Shown here: positions 47,565 through 55,649 of the stretch, one piece after another
How positions within the stretch are numbered: the stretch's first letter is position 1
Layout: every line of letters starts with the position of its first letter
Source of the DNA: an uncultured Chitinophaga sp.
Lineage (GTDB): Bacteria > Bacteroidota > Bacteroidia > Chitinophagales > Chitinophagaceae
Length of the DNA stretch: 64,000 nt
Assembly: GCF_937898475.1 (NCBI RefSeq)
Contig: NZ_CALEJS010000013.1
Span: forward strand, 186,001-250,000
Direction: 5' to 3'
Translations under genes and position numbers: made by a program
Notes under the pieces: generated by a model
What the model was told of the DNA's origin: nothing
Databases searched by the model: none
The model's input: only the letters and a program-made list of their open reading frames with translations

Positions 47565-50015
47565 TTAAATCCTTCTGCGCTCATCAGCAGCTCCTGTAGA
47601 TCTGTTCCTGGCAGCTTTTATCTGATTGCTACCGAAGCGATAAGTAAAGGACACTTTAAACAGTCTTGACTCCGGTATCGTTGAGCTGTACAGGTCGAGC
47701 CCGTTGAAATCACTTGTGCTCTTAAGCTTCAGTGTATAAAAGATATCTGTATAACTTACTTTCAGCGTAGCCCGTTTTGCCCAAAGGTCCTGCTGTAGTC
47801 CCAGATCTACTTCGCCTATCGAGCTATTGTGGAAAGTGCCGTATACTTCAGGGCTCCTGTAAAAGAGCGATATCTCCGCGAAAGTCCTGTCTGTAAGTTT
47901 GAAACTGTTCTGACCATTAAAACTGAAAGTAAGCGCGTCTGTATTCAGGTTCCCCAGATCTACCGGCCCCTTGAATACAGTGCGGTAAAGACTGGCATTC
48001 AAATAGCAGCTCCACCAGTCGAAGATATCCAGGGCGGAGGAAATATTCAGGTTCAGCGTATTGTTTTTAGCCACATTCCGCTGCATATATATGATCTTGT
48101 TTCCCTCCGTTGTATCGATAATTGGGGCAAATACATCCGTGGTATGTTGGTAACCGGCTGAAACGATCAGGTACTGCCGGAAAGCATAAGTAAGCTGCAT
48201 ACTATGAGTGTATTGTGGTCTCAAAAATGCATTGCCCCTGGAGAATGTAAGTTCATCGAGCCTCATTTCAAACGGGTTCAGGTCCTGGTACGACGGTCTG
48301 CCTATACGCCGGCTGTAGGTAGCACTGAAGGTATGCGCATCAGCAGGCTGGTAAGTAATGGCTGCACTGGGAAAGAAGTTATGGTAGCTCCTTTGAATGT
48401 TCTCATCATTAACGGGGATCAGCGCGGTCAGCGTTCCGTGAGACCGGGTCTGCTCATAGCGAAGTCCTGCCTGGATTCCCCATTTCTTTAACTTAATATC
48501 ATAGTTGAGATAAAATGCATAGATATCTTCCTTATAGGCGAAATTATTAGTACGGTTGCTATCGGTCATATCTATTCCCCCAATAACATTAAAGAAACGG
48601 AAATCGTTGGCAGTTCGTACAGTGCTGAACTTTGCCCCGCCCCCCAGCCTGCCCTTGAACAAAGGCTGCTCATAGTCTGCCTTGGCTGCATATACTTTTA
48701 TATCAGAAGGCGCAATGGTGCGGTAGGTGGACGAACTTAGCGGCGTGGTCTCTTTCCCATTCAGGTAAACATTTGGCTGATAGCTCTGGTCATTCCTGTT
48801 AAAGAACACATAGTCCATATCTATATTCAGCTGCTTACCGGTAGAATCCTGGTATCTGTAGTTTACGTTATAATTAAAATTGTCGCGCTTCAGCAGCTGT
48901 TCATTCCTGGCCTGTAAGACGGAATCAATGGTCTGAACATTGGTGAAGATGAGTGTACGGCTGCTGATATTCTCTTCCTTTCTGCTCACGCTACCATTCA
49001 TCAGGAAGCCGAGCGTATGCCTGCTGTTTAAAAAGAAATCCGCTCCTGCCTTAAAATTATGCCGTTTACTATCATCCAGGTCCGTTGAGGCCTGGTTATA
49101 ATGAGTTAAAACATTGTCCTGGTTAAGCTGCGTCCGGTCATACGTGTATTTCTCCTCAACTCTGCCTGTATAATAACTGTAAGAACCATACAGGTTCATT
49201 TTTTTCCGGCGGTAGTTCACATCTGCAGAACCATCATACTTCGGCGTAAACCCGTATACTCCATTGATTGTTGCGCTTCCATTAAGGCCCATACTTCTGT
49301 CCTTCTTCATTCTGATGTTGATGATACCTGCAGTTCCGGCAGCGTCAAAACGGGCAGAAGGGTTACTGATGATCTCTATCGCTTCAATGTTGGAAGCCGG
49401 CATTGACCTGAGAACATCCGCCAGGTCTTTGTTGCTTAGATAGGACTGTTTGCCGTTTATCATTACTTGTACCCCGCCAGCGCCATTCAACGAGATCCTG
49501 TCGTCCTGTGAAACTGATACGCCCGGCGCCTTTCTTAACGTTTGCAATGCATTATCACCCGCCGTATTAATAGTGTTAGCGACATTAAAAATAAGCTTGT
49601 CTGCGTTTAGTTCGATCAGCCTTTTCCGTCCGGTAACTGTAACCTCTTTAAGGTTCTTTGCATCAGTTAATAGTGTTACAGGAGGCAGGCTAACACCGGA
49701 CGATCCGCCATTTACCGAGATAGGGGCGGTTGTTTCCGTCTTAAATCCCAACTGCGAGATCTTTACAAAATATACCCCCTCCCGCAAGTCCTCAAATTGA
49801 AAAGCCCCTTGTGCGTCTGTCATCACCCCTTTGACCAACGCAGAATCGGCCTGCTTTAATAACACAACAGTCGCAAACTGAACAGGCGCACCCTTGCTAT
49901 CCCTTACCACGCCAGTGATCTTTCCTGTTCCGTTTTCCTCCTGGGAATACACGGGGCTTATGATAAAAAGCAATAGAAAATTGACAACTAAACATGAAAG
50001 ATATAATCTATACAT
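47565..50015 (-). CDS. TonB-dependent-type outer-membrane beta-barrel protein
   Basis: 816 residues. Signal peptide ending PVYSQ, a carboxypeptidase-like domain (KITGVVRDSKGAPVQFATVVLLKQADSALVKGVMTDAQGAFQF), a plug region (ALQTLRKAPGVSVSQDDRISLNGAGGVQVMINGKQSYL) and an outer-membrane barrel of the OMP_b-brl_3 family ending ...FKVSFTYRFG. Its presence within the cluster suggests a role in export, uptake or self-protection of the product (inference). Confidence 0.88.
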   Translation of the reverse strand: MYRLYLSCLVVNFLLLFIISPVYSQEENGTGKITGVVRDSKGAPVQFATVVLLKQADSALVKGVMTDAQGAFQFEDLREGVYFVKISQLGFKTETTAPISVNGGSSGVSLPPVTLLTDAKNLKEVTVTGRKRLIELNADKLIFNVANTINTAGDNALQTLRKAPGVSVSQDDRISLNGAGGVQVMINGKQSYLSNKDLADVLRSMPASNIEAIEIISNPSARFDAAGTAGIINIRMKKDRSMGLNGSATINGVYGFTPKYDGSADVNYRRKKMNLYGSYSYYTGRVEEKYTYDRTQLNQDNVLTHYNQASTDLDDSKRHNFKAGADFFLNSRHTLGFLMNGSVSRKEENISSRTLIFTNVQTIDSVLQARNEQLLKRDNFNYNVNYRYQDSTGKQLNIDMDYVFFNRNDQSYQPNVYLNGKETTPLSSSTYRTIAPSDIKVYAAKADYEQPLFKGRLGGGAKFSTVRTANDFRFFNVIGGIDMTDSNRTNNFAYKEDIYAFYLNYDIKLKKWGIQAGLRYEQTRSHGTLTALIPVNDENIQRSYHNFFPSAAITYQPADAHTFSATYSRRIGRPSYQDLNPFEMRLDELTFSRGNAFLRPQYTHSMQLTYAFRQYLIVSAGYQHTTDVFAPIIDTTEGNKIIYMQRNVAKNNTLNLNISSALDIFDWWSCYLNASLYRTVFKGPVDLGNLNTDALTFSFNGQNSFKLTDRTFAEISLFYRSPEVYGTFHNSSIGEVDLGLQQDLWAKRATLKVSYTDIFYTLKLKSTSDFNGLDLYSSTIPESRLFKVSFTYRFGSNQIKAARNRSTGAADERRRI

Positions 50016-50083
50016 ACACCGGGCTGGTTATACAATAATGAATAGGGCTCGACAATGCCAGTGTTAAATTAAAAAAAATTTCA

Positions 50084-51403
50084 TTAAATAACTTCTATTG
50101 CTTTATTATTATACAGAACGGATATAAAATAGAGCCTTGCATCAACAGGCCAGCCATCCAATTCTGATATGAGGTCAGCAACCGGTACTGGTGTATGCGT
50201 ATTAAGCTTATTAATAATAGTTATAATACCCTGGTGATACTTCATCTGAAATTCGGCGCCACGGGAATATAAAAATACATCACCTGTGGGAGATGTTTTG
50301 CATTTTATCTCAAACGGGTATACACCACAAACGGTCTTACCGGAAAAATGCAGGTAGTCATTCTCATCGTATCCCGTTTCAGCTCTTCTTGACAACGGCC
50401 GGAATCGCCAACCGCCATTGCTTTTTATAGTCAGCCACGATTCTTCATAGATATTCCTGAACAGTTCTGTAAACGATACTCCTTCTGAAAAGTCGTCCAA
50501 CCGGAGCAGACGGGCTATATCCGGGAAGCCGGAAAAATTGCTCTCCCGTCTTTCAGGAACAGTGATTGTCTTGTCACGCAGGTTAACATACTTCGCTTTA
50601 AGCATATCAAATAACTTATCCACTATCACGCTGCTGAGATGATTGTCAAACCAGAAAGTAACTCCTATTGAAAGGGCTTCGGTATAGCCGACGTGAAATG
50701 AGTTCCATGGCATAAAATAGATATCACCCTGCCCAAATGCATACCTGTCCGCCGACGGCAAAAGGGGAACAATATCCATATTATTCTGTTTTCCCCCGCA
50801 AAGATCATAATAGGCGCGTTCATCCCAGGTGTACATTGTTTTCCCACCAGGCCCGAGGTGAAAGTGTATAACACAGGAACCGCGGTGGTCCTGGTGTATG
50901 CCCAATGGTGTATAGCCGTAATTCCCAATGAACGTGGAAGTATGAAAACCATTCTGCGGAATACCGGTGATATCCAGCAACGGTTTTACCAGCATAACGA
51001 TATACCGCGCCAGGTCTCCGGAGAACTTCTCAATCTGGTTAATGATCAATCCAAACTTCTTTTCTCCGAACACCCTCGCCGACCAGGAAATAATATCTTC
51101 TCCAGCTTCCGGCACATAAGGAAACAAGTATTCCGTTTTATAGGCCTCATCCTGTATCGCATTATCCACATATACCCTTAATCCCTGCATGCTTGATCTC
51201 CTCCGGCACATCATGGCCAACGCCTCCATTACATGCCGGTTCATCAGTTCAACATGTGCAGGTTGCAACGCATCTTTGACAACCGCCGTTTGCGTAAGAT
51301 CGTTGGTGAGGGACATAAACTGCTTCCAGAAAAGGGTATCCGGCATATTACGGTAAGCGTCTGTCATTAAAGTGGCTTCGGCTGTATACATATCTGCTTG
51401 CAT
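50084..51403 (-). CDS. JmjC/cupin Fe(II)/2-oxoglutarate-type oxygenase, paralogue A
   Basis: 439 residues. The jelly-roll core contains TPLGIHQDHRGSCVIHFHLG with HxD at His170 and Asp172, GQGDIYFMPWNSFHVGY with distal His237, and the C-terminal 60 residues look like a winged helix (PVADLISELDGWPVDARLYFISVLYNNKAIEV), as in ribosomal-oxygenase-like JmjC proteins. A JmjC-type Fe(II)/2-oxoglutarate hydroxylase is the best fit. It is tandem with paralogue B, 7 bp apart, so the two probably diverged after duplication. Confidence 0.75.
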   Translation of the reverse strand: MQADMYTAEATLMTDAYRNMPDTLFWKQFMSLTNDLTQTAVVKDALQPAHVELMNRHVMEALAMMCRRRSSMQGLRVYVDNAIQDEAYKTEYLFPYVPEAGEDIISWSARVFGEKKFGLIINQIEKFSGDLARYIVMLVKPLLDITGIPQNGFHTSTFIGNYGYTPLGIHQDHRGSCVIHFHLGPGGKTMYTWDERAYYDLCGGKQNNMDIVPLLPSADRYAFGQGDIYFMPWNSFHVGYTEALSIGVTFWFDNHLSSVIVDKLFDMLKAKYVNLRDKTITVPERRESNFSGFPDIARLLRLDDFSEGVSFTELFRNIYEESWLTIKSNGGWRFRPLSRRAETGYDENDYLHFSGKTVCGVYPFEIKCKTSPTGDVFLYSRGAEFQMKYHQGIITIINKLNTHTPVPVADLISELDGWPVDARLYFISVLYNNKAIEVI

Positions 51404-51410
51404 TAACTGA

Positions 51411-52727
51411 TCAAAAAAAATCCACTCCGTTGAGATTATAAAAGTTCATCAGCATATTTATGCGCTTATCTGGCATGCCTGGCACAACTCCCTCTAGTAA
51501 TTCCGCCACGTTGTATTCCGCCCCTTCATTCAGCCTGTCTATAAGGTCGGTTAGCAACGGCTGATAGCTGGTTGTCATTTCCACGCCCCTGCAAAATATT
51601 TTAAGCGCACCGCCGTTCCTTACCGCATAACAAATCCTGAAAGGAGCCGTAATTCTTACATTAGATGAAAGCAGCCACTCCACATCGGAGGGATTACCTG
51701 CTGAACGCCTCTGGCGGCTCAGCACCGGGCTTATCTTCCATCCCCCATTACTGAAAAGCCTCAGCATGTGATCCTGGTATTCCTCCTCCAGCAGGCTGAC
51801 AAAGGGCGCTTCTTCCAGATACTCCGGCTGGTTCATTAATGCAGTTACTACGTCAAATCCATTATCATCTTCCTCCTTAACGGGTTTGGTGATAACTGCT
51901 TTGCGATAATCAAAATGTTTCTTCTTCAGGTTATCCAGCAACTGTCCGAGTATAACGTCTCTGCCGTGATTGTCAAACCACACCGACACGCCAATAGAAA
52001 GCTCCCCGGAATATCCGATGTGAAACTTGTCCCATGGCATATAATAAATGTCACCTTTCCCGAAAGTGAACTCTTTCGCAAAAGGAAGCAAAGGCGTTAC
52101 ATCCCGGTTATTCGGCCGGCCACCTGCAAGCTTGTTATACTCGTCCGCTTCCCAGTTGTACATTGTCTTTTTACCGGGACCAATGTGAAAATGAATAACA
52201 TTACCTCCCGGCGAGTCCTGATGTATGCCAAGTGGTGTGAACCCGTAATTCCCTACAAATGTGGTAGTATGTAACCCATTGAGCGGGATTCCGATCCTGT
52301 CCGTAAGCGGCTGCATAAGCGTAGTCAGGCATTTGGCCAGTTCTTCTGATATTACCTCAGCCAGGTTCAGGATCATACAGAACTGCTTACCCGGGTATGC
52401 TCTTTCCGCCCACACAGTAACCGGCTCACCGGGCAAAGGTGGAAACATAAACACATGCTCTTCCATTTCCTGCTTTGTTAGCACTACCTGGTCAATATAT
52501 ACCCTGAAATAACCAGCCCCATCATTCCTATTATTACAAATGTTCCTCAGTACTGCCATAACCTCACTTTCAAGCAGCGACACAGTTCCGTTTGTCAATG
52601 CATCCTTCATCACAATCGTCTGTGTGAAGTTGTTGTTGTTCTTCAGGAAATCCTCCCACCAGGCAGCATCCATCTCCCGTGTCAACGATGGTGATGGTAT
52701 CAGATATAGATTTTGTTCATGCAACAT
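51411..52727 (-). CDS. JmjC/cupin Fe(II)/2-oxoglutarate-type oxygenase, paralogue B
   Basis: 438 residues from ATG 52727; an in-frame TTG at 52760 would be the alternative. The same domain plan as paralogue A: TPLGIHQDSPGGNVIHFHIG (HxD), GKGDIYYMPWDKFHIGYSGELSIGVSVWFDNH (distal His) and a C-terminal winged-helix-like region (YNVAELLEGVVPGMPDKRINML). Extensive similarity with A over the core supports duplication. Substrate is presumably the cluster's precursor peptide. Confidence 0.75.
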   Translation of the reverse strand: MLHEQNLYLIPSPSLTREMDAAWWEDFLKNNNNFTQTIVMKDALTNGTVSLLESEVMAVLRNICNNRNDGAGYFRVYIDQVVLTKQEMEEHVFMFPPLPGEPVTVWAERAYPGKQFCMILNLAEVISEELAKCLTTLMQPLTDRIGIPLNGLHTTTFVGNYGFTPLGIHQDSPGGNVIHFHIGPGKKTMYNWEADEYNKLAGGRPNNRDVTPLLPFAKEFTFGKGDIYYMPWDKFHIGYSGELSIGVSVWFDNHGRDVILGQLLDNLKKKHFDYRKAVITKPVKEEDDNGFDVVTALMNQPEYLEEAPFVSLLEEEYQDHMLRLFSNGGWKISPVLSRQRRSAGNPSDVEWLLSSNVRITAPFRICYAVRNGGALKIFCRGVEMTTSYQPLLTDLIDRLNEGAEYNVAELLEGVVPGMPDKRINMLMNFYNLNGVDFF

Positions 52728-52765
52728 TTTTATCTGGTTTAAATTGTCATTAACAATCAACGGCT

Positions 52766-54520
52766 TTACTCGGCCATGGCCAGCTGCTCATTACCAGTCT
52801 TTTCTTCCGTGATCAGCTGATGCCTGAAAAGCTTGTAGTAAGCGCCTTTCAGCATCACCAGTTGTTCATGAGTGCCCTGTTCCACTATCCGGCCTTTATC
52901 GAGGAAAATAATCTCATCTGCTTTCTTTATAGTGCTTAGCCTGTGACTTACCAGCAATATTATGTTGTGTTGGCCGCTCCCGCGGATATTATCTAATATC
53001 AGCTGCTCACTTTCCGAATCTATAGCCGCCGTCGCCTCATCCAGCAGCAGCAGTGATGATCTCCTGAGCAGGCATCTCGCAATATTAATCTTTTGAGACT
53101 GACCGCCGGAAACAGTAGCACCTTTACTTCCCACAACAGTATCTTCTCCCGCCGGGAGCTGCTTAAGGAAATCCTGCATTTCCGCCATACGGAACGCGGC
53201 GCGAACATCATTCGGCGCTGCATCACTGTTATATATCACATTCCGGTATATGGTGTCATGAAAAACACAGCCTTCCTGGCTGACAAACATTACACGATCC
53301 CTCCATGCATGCAGGTCAATATCCTCAAGGTCCACGCCATTCACGGCGATACTGCCATTCAGCGGTTTATAAAAGCGGCATAAAAGCTGCAGCAGCGTAC
53401 TTTTACCACATCCGGTAGCCCCTGCAATTGCATAACATTTTCCCGCCTGCAGATCAAGATCACAATTGCTTAGCACATCAACTCCGTTGTAGCCAAAAGT
53501 TACGTTTCGCAAACGGATATCCTGCACTTCTCCCCCCGCGCACTCCGCTCCAGCGCTCCGTTCCGCAGGTTGTTCAAACAATTCATAAAGCTGTTCCATG
53601 GAAACATAGGCCCGCTGCAAATCTGTGTGGAGGTACATCAGATCGGTAGAAGGACTGTAAAGGCGGTTTAGGTATTGCAGGAACGCCACCAGGCCCCCCA
53701 GGCTCATAGTACCAGCCAGCACGTCTGAACCGCCCCATCCGAATACCATAATAGGACCCAGTGCTATCAGAAAGGTAGCAATGTTCCTGTTCATGGAAGT
53801 GTTTATAATACTTTTCAGATGCAATCCCATCAGGGTTTCCTGCCTGTCATGCAGATTCGTATTCTCAAATGTGTAGGCATTAAATGATTTGATGAGTTTT
53901 ACAGCATTGAACCGCTCCAGGAAAAACCCATTGAGGTCCGCCTCCCCATTACTGACACGACCGTATATTTTCCGGAGCCTTGGCGTAAAGTACTTTATAT
54001 TAAGATAGATGAACGGAAATACCATGGCTGAAATAAGGAAGAGTTGCACGTTCAGCACACATAGCATAATCACCAGCCCTGCGATCGTAAGCATGTTGTT
54101 GAGCAGCCGTATTATACTATTGGTCAGTATCTGCTGAATCCTTCCTACCTCGTTGCTGATCTTGTGATGCAGGTCACTCGGCTTATTATTGTGGAAATAG
54201 CTGAGTGGATATCGCATGATCCTGTTAAACAGATCTTTCCTGATATCCAACACAATCCTGTTGCTAAGCCGTATATATACATAATCCGAAAAAAAAGCCG
54301 CAACAAGACGCAATATGTAAATAGCTACCAGCAACAGCAGTATCTGCAATAGTAGCTTATGATCCTTTCCGGGGAACACATCGTCGATGATAACCTTCAG
54401 CAAGTACGGCGATGAGAGGGACCCGGCGCTGCTCATCAGCATCAGCACGCACAACAAAACCTCGTGCCACTTGTATGGCTTCAGATAGATAAGAAAACGC
54501 TTGATTACCTTCAACTTCAT
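52766..54520 (-). CDS. ABC exporter, fused membrane and ATPase domains
   Basis: 584 residues. About six transmembrane helices in the first 320 residues, then the ATPase: Walker A GATGCGKST (about 380-390), signature VSGGQSQKINIARCLL, Walker B LLLLDEATAAIDSESEQ and H-loop VSHRLST. There is no N-terminal C39 peptidase domain, so leader removal must be done by other proteases (S8 or S41). Overlaps the end of the acyl-carrier gene by 4 bp (ATGA-type coupling). Likely exports the mature peptide. Confidence 0.9.
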   Translation of the reverse strand: MKLKVIKRFLIYLKPYKWHEVLLCVLMLMSSAGSLSSPYLLKVIIDDVFPGKDHKLLLQILLLLVAIYILRLVAAFFSDYVYIRLSNRIVLDIRKDLFNRIMRYPLSYFHNNKPSDLHHKISNEVGRIQQILTNSIIRLLNNMLTIAGLVIMLCVLNVQLFLISAMVFPFIYLNIKYFTPRLRKIYGRVSNGEADLNGFFLERFNAVKLIKSFNAYTFENTNLHDRQETLMGLHLKSIINTSMNRNIATFLIALGPIMVFGWGGSDVLAGTMSLGGLVAFLQYLNRLYSPSTDLMYLHTDLQRAYVSMEQLYELFEQPAERSAGAECAGGEVQDIRLRNVTFGYNGVDVLSNCDLDLQAGKCYAIAGATGCGKSTLLQLLCRFYKPLNGSIAVNGVDLEDIDLHAWRDRVMFVSQEGCVFHDTIYRNVIYNSDAAPNDVRAAFRMAEMQDFLKQLPAGEDTVVGSKGATVSGGQSQKINIARCLLRRSSLLLLDEATAAIDSESEQLILDNIRGSGQHNIILLVSHRLSTIKKADEIIFLDKGRIVEQGTHEQLVMLKGAYYKLFRHQLITEEKTGNEQLAMAE

Positions 54521-54792
54521 ATCCGTGTACTTTCATGTGGTATGGATTTGTATACCCGCTCCTGCATCACTTCAAAGTCGACGAAAAAATCCAGGTCTAC
54601 ATCATCGTCATCCAGCACTATATCAAACTCGTCCTCAATAGTTGTTACAAGAGCCAGCGCCTGGCTGGACTCGCTTAATATAATATGCAGTTTATCCCGT
54701 ATGCTCAGTATCTCACTCTCCTCCCGCATTTCAAACAATACAATTTTGCTGATAATTTCTTCGAGCCTTTCTTTAACAGATTGCTTACTCAT
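54517..54792 (-). CDS. Acyl-carrier-protein-like protein
   Basis: 91 residues. The stretch ESSQALALVTTIEDEFDIVL aligns residue for residue with the canonical ACP helix II (DSLxxxELVxxLEEEFxxxI), placing the phosphopantetheine Ser at residue 42, but with DSL changed to ESS. The following acidic segment (DDDDVDLDFF) is also ACP-like. Its 3' end overlaps the ABC gene. With the AcpS-like gene downstream it suggests a thioester-bound intermediate; the change from Leu to Ser is unusual and weakens the ACP assignment a little. Confidence 0.7.
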   Translation of the reverse strand: MSKQSVKERLEEIISKIVLFEMREESEILSIRDKLHIILSESSQALALVTTIEDEFDIVLDDDDVDLDFFVDFEVMQERVYKSIPHESTRI

Positions 54793-54798
54793 TGCTGT

Positions 54799-55629
54799 TC
54801 ATTTTTCAATTGAAGTCAATATATTTTTGTCTACTATTTCTTTCATCACATCATAGTTCTTCCCTCCTTTTTCCCTGAAAAAGTTTAGTACAAATTGCGA
54901 GTTAGACCGGTTAATGAAATTCTCAGTAACAGAAATACCGGGTTCCAGGTTATATACAGCATGCCACCAGTTGCTGGGTGTGAACACCATCTGTCCTGGA
55001 TGCTGTATGCAAACAAGCGGGCTCGCTTTTGCAAAATCGGGGAACTCCATAAGATCAGGATCAAAAGGGTTAACCTCTCCCTGGTATAGCAGTTCTCCCT
55101 GCTCAGGAGGGTAAAATAACCAGAGTTTCTTCCCCGTCACTACTGCATTCCATGCGCTGGTGTTCCATACATCCGTATGCAGCCCGGAAAACGATCCCGC
55201 CGCGCCGATGAACAGCCAGGAAAGGGAATGTTTCCGACGGTTGGCAGGTATGCTGTTATACCAGCATTGAAAACAGGCCGGCGCCATATAGTGGGCCATC
55301 AGGTCTGAGCCCAGATGGAATTGCAGATTAACCAGGTAGTAGGGAATATCGTCCTTATGCTCCACCATATAAGTGAAGTAGTCCTGCAAGCCGAAGGGTC
55401 TCCTCTCCTTTACACCGTTTACGACCCGTGTGCCCACCAGCTCCAGCTCGCCGAATCTTTTTATAAAGAATGCTTCATCCCACATTTTCATAGCGGGCCA
55501 CTCACGCGTTGCATCTGTCAGCATGAAAGGCTGTGCGGACCAGCGTTTGTCACTATGGAACGTGACAGCATCCATATCCGACACAATCTGTATATGATCA
55601 CAACCTTCGGGTATTCTTAATGCAGGCAT
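54799..55629 (-). CDS. JmjC domain Fe(II)/2-oxoglutarate-type oxygenase (third)
   Basis: 276 residues from ATG 55629; an in-frame GTG at 55641 would add four residues. The core has GLHTDVWNTSAWNAVVTGKKLWLFYPP with HxD (His151, Asp153; numbering from the ATG) and GQMVFTPSNWWHAVYNLEPGISVTENFIN with the distal His223, a JmjC signature. Unlike the two longer paralogues it has no winged helix. Located 20 bp after the S8 gene and 6 bp before the carrier gene. Confidence 0.82.
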   Translation of the reverse strand: MPALRIPEGCDHIQIVSDMDAVTFHSDKRWSAQPFMLTDATREWPAMKMWDEAFFIKRFGELELVGTRVVNGVKERRPFGLQDYFTYMVEHKDDIPYYLVNLQFHLGSDLMAHYMAPACFQCWYNSIPANRRKHSLSWLFIGAAGSFSGLHTDVWNTSAWNAVVTGKKLWLFYPPEQGELLYQGEVNPFDPDLMEFPDFAKASPLVCIQHPGQMVFTPSNWWHAVYNLEPGISVTENFINRSNSQFVLNFFREKGGKNYDVMKEIVDKNILTSIEK

Positions 55630-55649
55630 AACAGCAATCACTTGTTATT

